Below, piece after piece: positions 28,518-38,593 of a stretch of DNA of 64,000 nt. How positions within the stretch are numbered: position 1 is the first letter of the stretch; each line of letters starts with the position of its first letter. The stretch covers positions 1 through 64,000 of the forward strand of contig CABYJS010000002.1 of NCBI GenBank assembly GCA_902519375.1. Reading direction: 5' to 3'. Position numbers and translations under genes: made by a program. The notes beneath the pieces are model-generated. The model ran no database searches, was not told where the DNA came from, and worked only from the letters and a program-made list of their open reading frames with translations. The DNA comes from an uncultured Pelagibacteraceae bacterium (GTDB lineage Bacteria > Pseudomonadota > Alphaproteobacteria > Pelagibacterales > Pelagibacteraceae).

Positions 28518-29579
28518 TTAGAAGCAAACTATATGATCAATATGAATTGGTCTTTTAATACCAAATTTTTCATCAACTTCGTGTTGATGAATATGATGTG
28601 AGTGAACAAAAACTGGAATAAGCGTGTTAGTTGGAGTTTTAAGTGTATAAATAAAATTAGTTCCTCTAAATTTCCTATCAACCACCTCAAATTTTAAATT
28701 GCTTTTATCATCATGATGTAGGTCTTCAGGCTGCACTAAAAGTTTTACTTTTGAGCCTATTGGAAAAGGCTTTAAAAAATTACCTGTAATTGTTCCAAGA
28801 TCCTTATTTTCTAAACTTTTTGGACTCGTCACTTCTGCTGGAATAAGAGTTCCTCTGTTCAGAAAATTAACAACCTCAATAGAATTGGGTAAATGATAAA
28901 CATTATATGGATCATCATATTGTTTAAGTTCTTGATTTAAAATTATCCCACATTTGGATCCTAAATAAAAAGCTTCATAAGAGTCATGAGTAACGATTAT
29001 TGTGGTAATCTTCGAGCTCTTTAATATTTTTTTTAATTTTTCTTGGATTTCTTCTTTAAAACTTTGATCAATATTTGATAAAGGTTCGTCTAATAACAGT
29101 AAATCAGGTTGAGTTACCAAAGATCTCGCTAGAGAGGCTCTTTGTGCTTCACCTGCACTAATTTCATGTGGATATTTATTCAATATTAAAGAAATATCTA
29201 ATAACCCTATAATTTCTTGAAAACTAACTTGATCGTTTTTTTTATCTTTATTTCTTTCTGCACCTAATAGTATGTTTTTTTCTACAGAGTAATGTGGAAA
29301 TAAACTATTATCTTGAAATGCAAGAGATATATTTCTTTCTTCTGGCTCAAGATTTTTTTTTTCTGAAGATAATACATTTCCCTTAAGTTCTATTGAGCCT
29401 TTGTTAATTTTTTCTAAACCCGCAATAGTTCTTAAAATAGTAGTTTTTCCAATACCTGATGGACCTAAAAGACAAATAACATCACCTTCTTTTTCAATAG
29501 CAAAAGACACATTTGCTACTTTAGTTTTACCTCCAGCTTTAAAGTCAACATTTTTAACCTCAAAAAAATTTTTACTCAT
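28518..29579 (-). CDS. fbpC: Fe(III) ABC transporter ATP-binding protein
   Basis: GPSGIGKTT, LLLDEPLSNID, C-terminal TOBE-like segment; operon with permease and FbpA. Confidence 0.88.
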   Translation of the reverse strand: MSKNFFEVKNVDFKAGGKTKVANVSFAIEKEGDVICLLGPSGIGKTTILRTIAGLEKINKGSIELKGNVLSSEKKNLEPEERNISLAFQDNSLFPHYSVEKNILLGAERNKDKKNDQVSFQEIIGLLDISLILNKYPHEISAGEAQRASLARSLVTQPDLLLLDEPLSNIDQSFKEEIQEKLKKILKSSKITTIIVTHDSYEAFYLGSKCGIILNQELKQYDDPYNVYHLPNSIEVVNFLNRGTLIPAEVTSPKSLENKDLGTITGNFLKPFPIGSKVKLLVQPEDLHHDDKSNLKFEVVDRKFRGTNFIYTLKTPTNTLIPVFVHSHHIHQHEVDEKFGIKRPIHIDHIVCF

Positions 29580-31197
29580 TATTTTCTCTTAAAATATATT
29601 TTGAGGTAATTATAATGAATAAAGAGGCAATTAAAATTAAAAATAATGAAGGTGCTGCAGCAGCCTCTAAAAGATCTTCAGATGCAGAAATATACGCTGT
29701 AGTTGCAAAAGTTTCAAAATTAAAAGGTCTTAAAATCAATGTAATAGGTAATTCTCTTATTATTTCTAAAGAGATTAAAATAATTATGAATAAAAGAGAA
29801 TTTCTCAAAAAAGGAACATGAATATTCATAAAAGTTTTTCTTTTAGAGTAGCCTAATAAGTAAGCGCTCTCATCAACAGAAATATTGATTTTCTCATATC
29901 CTGACTTTATTCCATTAAAGGCTAAAGAATAAAACCTTATAAAATAAACTATTACTAAACCAAGGATGGAGCCAATAAAAACTTTTTTGATTGAAGTAAA
30001 TCCTAAAGATTTGATTATACTATTATCAAACCATGCAATAAAAGTGATAAATGCTATAGCTAATATAACTCCAGGTATAGCATAACCTGAAATTGACAAA
30101 GTTGATAAAATATTTAAAGTTTTATTTTTTGTAACTCTATTTCCATAATTTGAAATTAAAGAAAATACAATTAAAAATAGACTAGATAATAATGTTAAAT
30201 AAATAGTGTTTAATAAAAGATCAATAATTTGCAAATCAAACAAATTTTCTGGAAATTTTAATGTCCAATACAACATCTGACTTAGTGGAAATATAAAACT
30301 AAAAAAAAATATTAAGAAACAGAGGGTAAAAGCTAAAAAAGATTGTCTGCCATTCAGTTTAATTTTTTCTTTTTGCTTAAATCCGCCTCTAGCATTGAAG
30401 TGATACTTTGCTTTTTTTCTAGATAAATTTTCAATAATAAATAATGAAAATATGAACAGAAGCAAAAACGATGATATTCTATTTGCAAAAGCTAAGTCGT
30501 CAAATGTTATCCATGAATTATAGATACCAGTTGTAAGCGTATTAATTGAAAAAAAATCTACTGCTCCAAACTCAGCTAGAGTTTCCATTGCTACAAGAGA
30601 TAATCCTGCAATAATAGCTGGTCGTGCAGCTGGTAATATAACTTTATAAAAGGATTTAAATTTTGAAAATCCAAGATTTTTACCAAGATCAATTAAGTTC
30701 TGTGATTGATATAAAAAAGACGCTCTAGATAATATATACACATAAGCATATAAAGAAAAAGTAATCGACATTATTGCCCCTAACATTCCATCAAACTTTG
30801 GAATGTTTCTATTATAATTTGCATCTCCAAATAAGTTTTTAAGAATTGTAAAAGCTGTGCCATAATTTTCAAAGAAAGCTGTTAATGAATAAGCATAAAT
30901 ATAGGGTGGAACTGCAAAAGATAAAATAAGTGCCCATTTAAAAAAATTACTTAACGGAAATTCAAAAAAGGATACTAAGTATGCGGTGCCAGTTCCAATT
31001 AAAAATGTAAAAATCAACACACAAAATAATAAAATTAGAGAATTAGTAATATACTCTAATAAGAAAGTGTTTTTTAAAATTTGATAATAATTAGATGTGT
31101 CTTCAAAAAAACTAGAGAATACTGTTAAAATTGGAATCAGTACAAATATAGAAACTAGTAATGACGATAAAAACCAAATATTTAAATTCTTAAACAT
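29572..31197 (-). CDS. fbpB: Fe(III) ABC transporter permease
   Basis: Two-domain binding-protein-dependent permease, EFGAVDFFSINTLTTGIY. Confidence 0.88.
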   Translation of the reverse strand: MFKNLNIWFLSSLLVSIFVLIPILTVFSSFFEDTSNYYQILKNTFLLEYITNSLILLFCVLIFTFLIGTGTAYLVSFFEFPLSNFFKWALILSFAVPPYIYAYSLTAFFENYGTAFTILKNLFGDANYNRNIPKFDGMLGAIMSITFSLYAYVYILSRASFLYQSQNLIDLGKNLGFSKFKSFYKVILPAARPAIIAGLSLVAMETLAEFGAVDFFSINTLTTGIYNSWITFDDLAFANRISSFLLLFIFSLFIIENLSRKKAKYHFNARGGFKQKEKIKLNGRQSFLAFTLCFLIFFFSFIFPLSQMLYWTLKFPENLFDLQIIDLLLNTIYLTLLSSLFLIVFSLISNYGNRVTKNKTLNILSTLSISGYAIPGVILAIAFITFIAWFDNSIIKSLGFTSIKKVFIGSILGLVIVYFIRFYSLAFNGIKSGYEKINISVDESAYLLGYSKRKTFMNIHVPFLRNSLLFIIILISLEIIRELPITLILRPFNFETFATTAYISASEDLLEAAAAPSLFLILIASLFIIITSKYILRENNE

Positions 31198-31274
31198 ATT
31201 CGATTTATATACTAGTGTATGATATTTATGTGTCCACTACAAATCCCCATCCGTAATGGACACACTAAAGAAAA

Positions 31275-31445
31275 TTAAAAATTAAACACTTTAAGAAGAT
31301 GCGGTACTTCCTTCGGTTCAATTTCCTCAAGTTTCTTTTTATTTATTCTTTTATTGATTTTTTCACACTCCTGCCTGCATGGGGAACATGCGCTGGAAGA
31401 CTTATTTAGATCAATATCAGATATAAATTTTGTTTTCTCAGTCAC
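31275..31445 (-). CDS. 56-aa Cys-rich small protein (GTG start), SSSACSPCRQECEKINKR
   Basis: Read directly between fbpA stop and fbpB start; CxxCxxxC motif. Confidence 0.6.
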   Translation of the reverse strand: MTEKTKFISDIDLNKSSSACSPCRQECEKINKRINKKKLEEIEPKEVPHLLKVFNF

Positions 31446-31452
31446 TATTTGC

Positions 31453-32481
31453 TTACTTCCAACCAGCAGCTGTCATTACCTCTAATGCAGCAGCTTGATT
31501 TTTTCCATAAGAAGCTAGTTTAGTTTTCATATCTTGTTGAAAATCTAATCCTAAGTTATTTACTACTAATGGACTTGGTGAAACACCATCAATCATTGGA
31601 AACTCAAATGTATTGTTAGTAAAATGCTCTTGAGATTGCGGAGTTAATAAAAACTCTACAAGTTTAACAGCATTATCTTTATTAGGTGCACCTTTTACTA
31701 AAGCTGCGCAACTAACATTCATGTGCGTTCCTCTACCATTTTGGTTAGGAAAAAAAGCTTTTACTTTTTTAGCAGCCGCTTGTTGCTCTGCACCTTTTTT
31801 ACCAGATAACATTAGAGCTAAATAATAAGTGTTAGCCACAGCAATGTCTGCTTCTCCAGCAGCTACTGCCATGATCTGAGCTCTATCATTTCCTTTGGAG
31901 TCTCTAGCCATATTTGCAACAACTCCTTTTGCCCATTCAGCTGTAGCTTTTTTTCCATTATTTTCAATTAATGAAGCTACAAGAGATTTATTATAAATGT
32001 TGCTAGATTTTCTTATTACTAATCTTCCTTTCCATTTAGGATCAGCTAGACCTTCATAAGACATACCAGATAATTCAGCACCAGTAACTCTTTCTGGTGA
32101 ATAATAAATTATCCTAGCTCTTTTTGCTATTCCAGTCCATTTACTTGTTCTAAAACTTTTTGGAACAGCAGCTTTTATAGCTGCAGATGTTAAGCCACCT
32201 TGAAGATGACCTTTTGCATCCATAGCACCACATCTTCCTGCGTCAGCAGTAATGTAAAGATCTGCAGAAGAATCAGCACCTTCTTCAATTATTCTTTTTT
32301 CAAGAGCTCCTGATTTTCCATTAATTAAATTAACTTTAATTCCAGTCATACTTGTGAACTTGGAATAAAGTTCTGCATCAGCTTTATAATGCCTTGCATT
32401 AAATACATTTACTTCGTTAGCAACTGCTAAAGTTGATAAAAATAAAGATGTAATTAAAGCAAAAATTGTTATTTTTTTCAT
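31453..32481 (-). CDS. fbpA: Fe(III)-binding periplasmic protein
   Basis: Signal peptide, VNVFNARHYKADAELYSKF, VANTYYLALMLSG. Confidence 0.93.
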   Translation of the reverse strand: MKKITIFALITSLFLSTLAVANEVNVFNARHYKADAELYSKFTSMTGIKVNLINGKSGALEKRIIEEGADSSADLYITADAGRCGAMDAKGHLQGGLTSAAIKAAVPKSFRTSKWTGIAKRARIIYYSPERVTGAELSGMSYEGLADPKWKGRLVIRKSSNIYNKSLVASLIENNGKKATAEWAKGVVANMARDSKGNDRAQIMAVAAGEADIAVANTYYLALMLSGKKGAEQQAAAKKVKAFFPNQNGRGTHMNVSCAALVKGAPNKDNAVKLVEFLLTPQSQEHFTNNTFEFPMIDGVSPSPLVVNNLGLDFQQDMKTKLASYGKNQAAALEVMTAAGWK

Positions 32482-32511
32482 AAGTTACCCTTTTTTCCGC
32501 ATTTGTTAGAT

Positions 32512-32548
32512 TGAAAATGATTACTATTCTCAATGATAATGATTATCA
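32512..32548 (-). promoter_or_regulatory. Fur-like box (TGATAATGATTATCA at 32534-32548) plus second degenerate box (32512-32526)
   Basis: Perfect 7-1-7 palindrome TGATAAT-N-ATTATCA upstream of fbpA. Confidence 0.8.
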
Positions 32549-32569
32549 ATCTCAATAATGTCGCAGGGA

Positions 32570-33460
32570 TTAGGCTTTCCAGTCGCCTATTTTACTGAAT
32601 AAGAAGTTTCTAAAAGCTTGAACTCTAGCGGTATTTTTTAAAGATTGAGGGTAAACGAAATGAGCCTCTGTAATCGGTCCTTCAGATTTTGGCAGGACTT
32701 TAATTACTTTACTTGAATCACTTACTAAATATTCTGGTAAAGCAGCTAAACCAACACCAGTTTCTACAGCTAAAAGTAACCCCATAACACTATTTACTCT
32801 CATTATAGTTTTTCTTTTTTTACCGTCGTGCATACCAAGTTTTAAAGCCCAGTCTGGATTATAAACCGGTGAAGGCGCACCTTTTCCAAAAGAAATAAAT
32901 TTATGCTTATTTAAATCACCTATTGTTTTTGGCATTCCGTGTTTTTCTAAATACTTATTTGAGCCATATATATAGTACTTTATATCCACTAATTTTTTTT
33001 GAATATAATTAAGCTGTTTTGGTCTTCTCATGAATATACCAATATCGGCTTGTCTAGTACTCAAATCCAGCTCTTTATCATCAAAAACTAATTCAATCTC
33101 TATTTCTGGATTTAAACGCATAAATTGCTCAATTCTAGGGGTTAACCAGTGAGTCCCAAAGCTTCTAACAGTTGTAATAGTTAACTTTCCTGTAGGCTTA
33201 TTTTTTTGATCACCTAAAGAAGTTTCCACTTCCTTCAGTTTACTTATAACTTCGTGTGCTGTTTTAAATACGTATTCACCATTTTCAGTAAGTGTTAAAC
33301 CTCTTGCGTGTCTCTCAAATAATTGAACTTTCAAATCTTGTTCTAGGGATTGAATTTGTCTGCTAATAGCTGATTGACTAAGATTAAGATTTACTGTTGC
33401 ATTTGTAAAACTACCTGCTTCTGCAACTGCGTGGAAAATTTTTAATTTGTCCCAATCCAT
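32570..33460 (-). CDS. LysR family transcriptional regulator
   Basis: FHAVAEAGSFTNATVNLNLSQSAISRQIQSLE HTH. Confidence 0.95.
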   Translation of the reverse strand: MDWDKLKIFHAVAEAGSFTNATVNLNLSQSAISRQIQSLEQDLKVQLFERHARGLTLTENGEYVFKTAHEVISKLKEVETSLGDQKNKPTGKLTITTVRSFGTHWLTPRIEQFMRLNPEIEIELVFDDKELDLSTRQADIGIFMRRPKQLNYIQKKLVDIKYYIYGSNKYLEKHGMPKTIGDLNKHKFISFGKGAPSPVYNPDWALKLGMHDGKKRKTIMRVNSVMGLLLAVETGVGLAALPEYLVSDSSKVIKVLPKSEGPITEAHFVYPQSLKNTARVQAFRNFLFSKIGDWKA

Positions 33461-34461
33461 TATTTATTTAAATCGACCAAAACTCTTCCTGAGATTTCAC
33501 CTTTAAGTATTTTAGGGTAAGTTTCAATCAATTCTTGTAAGCTAACTGTTTGAATAGATTTTTCTAATAAACTAAAATCAATTAAGTTTGCAGCTTCACT
33601 CCAAATAAATTCTCTTCTTTTAATACTACAGTTTGCAGAGTCCATTCCCCATAGTTTAATTCCTCTAAGCATAAATGGTATTACATTTGTATTTAACTCA
33701 TTAGTATTTGCATTTCCACAAACAGCTATAATTCCATTTGAGTTTGTTTGAACTATTGCATTCGCCAATATTTTTCCACCTACTGTATCCACTACACCGT
33801 CCCACAATGCTTTATCAATTAGTCTAGGATCTTTGTCAAATTCAGTTCTATTTACAACTGTTTTCGCACCCAATGATTTTAAATAATCTGCTTTAGAGTC
33901 TTTTCCGGTGACTGCAGTAACGTTATATCCCATTTTGTTTAATGCTATTACTGCAACACTTCCAACTCCTCCTGTTGCGCCTGTAACTAAAACATTATTA
34001 ACTTTTTCTCCTAATAAAATTTCTTCTCTTGCTTTAATTGCAAATGCGCTCATCAAAGAAGTAAATCCAGCTGTTCCAAGTATCATTGCTTGTTTACTTG
34101 TTAAATTTTTTGGCTTCTTAACTAAAAAATTACCATCAACTTTAGCAATTTGAGAGTAACCTCCATAAAAAATTTCACCTACTCTAAATCCTGTTAAAAT
34201 TACTTCATCACCTTCATTAAATTTTGAATTGCTACTTTCTAAAACCGTTCCAGAAAAATCTATTCCTGGGATATGTGGAAATTCTTTAACTAATCTTCCA
34301 CCATTTTTTAAAATCATACCATCTTTAAAATTAAGATCTGAGTAGTCTACTTTAACTGTTACGTCGCCATGCTTTAAAAAACTTTTGTCTACAGATTTTA
34401 CTTCTCTGGTAAACTCCTCACCTTTTTGATTTAGAATTAATGCTTTGAATTGATCTGGCAC
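33460..34461 (-). CDS. acuI: Zinc-independent MDR oxidoreductase, acrylyl-CoA reductase (AcuI/YhdH-like)
   Basis: SDLNFKDGMIL, HIPGIDFSGTV, VTGATGGVGSVAV motifs. Confidence 0.85.
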   Translation of the reverse strand: MPDQFKALILNQKGEEFTREVKSVDKSFLKHGDVTVKVDYSDLNFKDGMILKNGGRLVKEFPHIPGIDFSGTVLESSNSKFNEGDEVILTGFRVGEIFYGGYSQIAKVDGNFLVKKPKNLTSKQAMILGTAGFTSLMSAFAIKAREEILLGEKVNNVLVTGATGGVGSVAVIALNKMGYNVTAVTGKDSKADYLKSLGAKTVVNRTEFDKDPRLIDKALWDGVVDTVGGKILANAIVQTNSNGIIAVCGNANTNELNTNVIPFMLRGIKLWGMDSANCSIKRREFIWSEAANLIDFSLLEKSIQTVSLQELIETYPKILKGEISGRVLVDLNK

Positions 34462-34462
34462 T

Positions 34463-35077
34463 TTAATCTTTTGATATACTGATAAATCTCAAATATCTAT
34501 TTTGATAACTAAGATCCTCTTTAAATTGACCTAAATAATAATTAGTTACGGTTGTTGCTTGTTCTTTTTTAATTCCTCTCATAGTCATACATTGATGAGT
34601 TGAGTCGATAGTTACAGCCACACCTTTTGCATCCAAAGATTCCATTAAGGTATTCGCAATTTGCATAGTAAGTCTTTCTTGTGTTTGTAATCTTTTTGAA
34701 AATACCTCAACCACTCTTGCTAATTTACTTAAGCCCACCACTCTTTCTCTTGGAATATAAGCTACATGAGCCTTACCTATAATTGGTGCCATATGATGTT
34801 CACAATGACTTTGAACTGAAATATTCTTTTGAATAACCATATCATCGTATCCATCTACATCGCCAAAGGTTTTATCTAAAATTTTTTTTGGATCTTCTGT
34901 GTATCCCTTAAAATATTCTTTAAAAGCTTTTACTACTCTCTTAGGAGTTTCCAATAGACCTTCTCTATTAGGATCTTCACCCATCCAAGATAGTATTGTT
35001 TTGAAAGCTTCCTCAGCTTCCTTGTCTGAAATTTTTTTTGAATTTTCGTTATTATCTATATCTTTAACTAATTTCAT
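34463..35077 (-). CDS. folE: GTP cyclohydrolase I
   Basis: SQHEHH-type SHCEHHMAPIIGKAHVAYIP, RLQTQERLTMQIA. Confidence 0.97.
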   Translation of the reverse strand: MKLVKDIDNNENSKKISDKEAEEAFKTILSWMGEDPNREGLLETPKRVVKAFKEYFKGYTEDPKKILDKTFGDVDGYDDMVIQKNISVQSHCEHHMAPIIGKAHVAYIPRERVVGLSKLARVVEVFSKRLQTQERLTMQIANTLMESLDAKGVAVTIDSTHQCMTMRGIKKEQATTVTNYYLGQFKEDLSYQNRYLRFISISKD

Positions 35078-35153
35078 GGAGAGTTTTATACCTATAAATA
35101 TGTATTTTTAAAATATTTAATATATCTATATATATGCTACATAATTACCCCTT

Positions 35154-35621
35154 ATGTTCAAAAAAAGAGAAAATGTAGTTGAAATTGAAGAGGGAAATCT
35201 TCTTTCACCAAAATTTGATAATGATGGGCTCATCCCTGTTATTACAATGTGCTCAAAAACAAAAGAAATTTTGATGCACGGATATATGAATGTTGAAGCT
35301 CTAAAAAAAACCATTGAGACAAAAGAAGCTTATTATTATAGCAGATCGAGAAATGCATTATGGCACAAAGGTAAAACAAGTGGCTTTGTTCAAAAAGTTA
35401 CTGAACTAAGAATTGATGATGATCAAGACTCTATATGGTTAACCGTAGACATTGGAGAAGGATCTAGTTGCCATGTTGGTTATCGTTCTTGTTTTTATAG
35501 ATCTATTCCTCTAGGTCCAATTGATAATGGTAGAGAAGTTAAAATGAAATTTACCGAAAAAGAAAAAAAGTTTGATCCTGAAAAAGTTTATAAAGATCAA
35601 CCCAATCCAACAAAAATATAA
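35154..35621 (+). CDS. hisI: Phosphoribosyl-AMP cyclohydrolase
   Basis: YYYSRSRNALWHKGKTSGFVQ, CHVGYRSCFYR. Confidence 0.95.
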   Translation: MFKKRENVVEIEEGNLLSPKFDNDGLIPVITMCSKTKEILMHGYMNVEALKKTIETKEAYYYSRSRNALWHKGKTSGFVQKVTELRIDDDQDSIWLTVDIGEGSSCHVGYRSCFYRSIPLGPIDNGREVKMKFTEKEKKFDPEKVYKDQPNPTKI

Positions 35622-35996
35622 ATGAGTAAAAAACAAAAAAATGTCCTAGGTGAAAATCTAGAGGAGTGTTCTTTAGATCCTTTAACTGGCTGGTATAGAG
35701 ATGGTTGTTGTAATACAGATGAGAATGATCATGGCTTACATACAGTTTGTGCTAAAGTTACAACTGAGTTTTTGGAATGGTGTAAAGAAGCTGGAAATGA
35801 TTTAATAACTCCTCATCCAGAGTTTGGGTTTCCTGGACTTAAAGATGGCGATGGTTGGTGTGTTTGTGCTACATGGTATGCTAAAGCTGTTGAGGCTGGG
35901 AAAGGATGCCCAATTTTTTTAAAAAAAACTCATGAAAATACTTTAAAAATTTTACCTATTGAAACTTTAAAAAAGTTTGCAATCGACTTATCCTAA
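35622..35996 (+). CDS. DUF2237 family protein
   Basis: NVLGENLEECSLDPLTGWYRDGCCNT, GDGWCVCATWY. Confidence 0.88.
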   Translation: MSKKQKNVLGENLEECSLDPLTGWYRDGCCNTDENDHGLHTVCAKVTTEFLEWCKEAGNDLITPHPEFGFPGLKDGDGWCVCATWYAKAVEAGKGCPIFLKKTHENTLKILPIETLKKFAIDLS

Positions 35997-37616
35997 TTAC
36001 ATATTTCCGTATTTAGGACCACCCCCACCCTCAGGCGTCACCCAAGTTATATTTTGAGAAGGCTCTTTAATATCGCAAGTTTTACAATGAATACAGTTTT
36101 GAGAATTAATAACAAATTTGTTAATGTCATTTTCTTTTTGAACTTCATAAACACCTGCAGGACAATATCTCTGAGCAGGTTCATCAAACTTTTCTAAAGT
36201 ATAATTGATAGGTAACTTTGGGTCTTTCAATTTTAAATGAACTGGCTGATTGTCAGCATGATTAGTTCCAGTCAAATAAACTGAGGTTGTCTTGTCGAAT
36301 GTAATAATATTATCTGGTTTAGGATAATCAATTTTAGGCATTTCATTTGCAGGTTTTAATGTCTCATGGTCTGCATGATTATGTTTTAATGTGAATGGTA
36401 ATCTTCCTCTAAACAAAATTTGATCTATCCCAGTAAATATTATTCCTAAAATTAAACCCCAGCTAAAACTTGGTTTAACATTTCTCGCTCTAAAAAGTTC
36501 TTCGTACAACCAACTTTTTTTGAATTTTTCTTCAAAAACTGAAAGATCTTTTTTTTCTTTTAAATTTTCGATAATTGTTTCAGCTGCGATAATTCCACTT
36601 TTCATAGCTGTGTGTGACCCTTTAATTTTTGGCATATTTAACGTACCAGCATCACATCCAACCAATAATGCTCCTGGCATGAACATTTTTGGTAAACTTT
36701 GAAATCCACCTTCAATTAATGCTCTCGCCCCATATGAAATTCTTTTACCACCCTCAATTATTTTTTTTATAGCTGGATGTGTTTTAAATCTCTGAAATTC
36801 ATCAAACGGCGATAAGTGAGGATTTTTGTAATCTAAACCAATTACATAACCTAAGAATACCTGCTTATTTTCAGCATGATAAATAAAACTTCCGCCATAT
36901 GTGCTGTTATCTAAAGGCCAACCAGCAGTATGCATCACAAGGCCTTCTTGATGATTTTTATCCTCAACTTCCCAAATTTCTTTAAATCCTATTCCATATT
37001 GTTGAGGATCTTTTCCCTTACTAAGATCATACTTTTGAATTAATTCTTTACCTAAATGACCTCTACATCCTTCAGCAAATACAGTTACTTTACCATGAAG
37101 TTCTATACCGGGTTCAAAACTATCTTTTTTATTTCCCTCTTTATCAACTCCCATATCTTGGGTTGCTACTCCTTTTACTGAACTGTCTTCATTGTATAAA
37201 ATTTCACTAGCAGGAAATCCTGGAAAAATTTCAACGCCTAAAGTTTCAGCTTGTTCAGCAAGCCATCTGCATAAATTTGCTAAACTAATAATATAATTCT
37301 TATGATTTTGCTGGACTGACGGTAAAAGCCAAGTTGGCCAACTTATTGATCTTGTTTTTCCTAAAAATAAAAATTTTTCTTTACTTACTTTAGTTTTAAT
37401 CGGAGAGTTTAACTCTTTCCAATTTGGAATTAATTCATCTAATGCTCTTGTTTCAAAAACATTGCCACTTAAAATATGTGCACCTATTTCAGATGCTTTT
37501 TCTAATACACAAACACTTAGGTTTGCATCAAGTTGTTTTAGCTTAATAGCTGTTGATAACCCAGATGGTCCCCCACCCACTATAACAACATCATATTCCA
37601 TTGTTTCTCTGGACAT
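35997..37616 (-). CDS. etfD: Electron transfer flavoprotein-ubiquinone oxidoreductase
   Basis: GGGPSGLS FAD motif, CIHCKTCDIKEPSQNITWVTPEGGGGPKY Fe-S C-terminus. Confidence 0.97.
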   Translation of the reverse strand: MSRETMEYDVVIVGGGPSGLSTAIKLKQLDANLSVCVLEKASEIGAHILSGNVFETRALDELIPNWKELNSPIKTKVSKEKFLFLGKTRSISWPTWLLPSVQQNHKNYIISLANLCRWLAEQAETLGVEIFPGFPASEILYNEDSSVKGVATQDMGVDKEGNKKDSFEPGIELHGKVTVFAEGCRGHLGKELIQKYDLSKGKDPQQYGIGFKEIWEVEDKNHQEGLVMHTAGWPLDNSTYGGSFIYHAENKQVFLGYVIGLDYKNPHLSPFDEFQRFKTHPAIKKIIEGGKRISYGARALIEGGFQSLPKMFMPGALLVGCDAGTLNMPKIKGSHTAMKSGIIAAETIIENLKEKKDLSVFEEKFKKSWLYEELFRARNVKPSFSWGLILGIIFTGIDQILFRGRLPFTLKHNHADHETLKPANEMPKIDYPKPDNIITFDKTTSVYLTGTNHADNQPVHLKLKDPKLPINYTLEKFDEPAQRYCPAGVYEVQKENDINKFVINSQNCIHCKTCDIKEPSQNITWVTPEGGGGPKYGNM

Positions 37617-37639
37617 AATATAATTTTTTACAGATTTTA

Positions 37640-38593
37640 CTATTTTTGTATAGTGTTTAATTTGTTCAATTCTTCTAAGAACTTTGGAAGAGCATCAAAA
37701 AGATCAGCTTCTAATCCATAATCTGCAACACTAAATATTGGTGCCTCTCCATCTTTATTGATTGCTACTATAACTTTACTTTCTTTCATACCTGCTAAAT
37801 GTTGAATAGCTCCAGAAATACCAACGGCAATATATAAATCAGGAACAACAACTTTACCTGTTTGTCCTACTTGATGATCGTTAGTTATGTATCCTGCATC
37901 AACTGCTGCTCTAGAAGCCCCAATCGCAGCGTTCAGTTTGTCTGCTACTGCAGTAATTAGTTTAAAGTTTTCTCCACTTTGCATTCCTCTGCCACCTGAT
38001 ACGACCACTCTTGCAGTCCCAAGTTCAGGTCTATCAGATTTTATTTCTTCTTTTTTAATAAATTTTGATATTTCTGATGTTTCTTCTGCTTCACTATTTT
38101 CTATTTCAGCTGAACCTCCAGATGTAGGAGCAGGGTCAAATGAGGTTGGTCTAATTGTTACACATTTAATCTTATCATTACTCTTTACAGTAGCAAAAGC
38201 ATTGCCAGCATAAATTGGTCTTAAAAAAGTATCATCTGATATAACCTTTGTAATATCGCTTACCTGTGAAACATCTAATAAAGCCGCAACCCTAGGCATT
38301 AAGTTTTTTCCAAAAGTATTTGCCGAACAAACAACATGTGAATAATTTTTCGCGAGTTTAATAACAACTGCAGTATAATTTTCAGCTAAGTAATTTTCAT
38401 AGATTGGACTATTTACGTGAATTACTTTTTTTACATTAGGAACTTGAGATATAGATTTCGATACTTCATCAGAACCCGATCCAATTACCAAAACGTGGAC
38501 ATCCTCGTTAATTTGAGAAGCAGCTGAAATTGCGTTAAAAGTAAATGGCTTAACCTCTTTATTATTGTGTTCTGCTATCAATAAAACTGACAT
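37640..38593 (-). CDS. etfA: Electron transfer flavoprotein alpha subunit
   Basis: GASRAAVDAGYITNDHQVGQTGKVVVPDLYIAVGISGAIQHLAGM. Confidence 0.97.
   Translation of the reverse strand: MSVLLIAEHNNKEVKPFTFNAISAASQINEDVHVLVIGSGSDEVSKSISQVPNVKKVIHVNSPIYENYLAENYTAVVIKLAKNYSHVVCSANTFGKNLMPRVAALLDVSQVSDITKVISDDTFLRPIYAGNAFATVKSNDKIKCVTIRPTSFDPAPTSGGSAEIENSEAEETSEISKFIKKEEIKSDRPELGTARVVVSGGRGMQSGENFKLITAVADKLNAAIGASRAAVDAGYITNDHQVGQTGKVVVPDLYIAVGISGAIQHLAGMKESKVIVAINKDGEAPIFSVADYGLEADLFDALPKFLEELNKLNTIQK

Noticed and set aside
37887-38213. 108-aa + ORF
   Set aside because: Antisense of etfA, repetitive A/S/P composition typical of shadow frames
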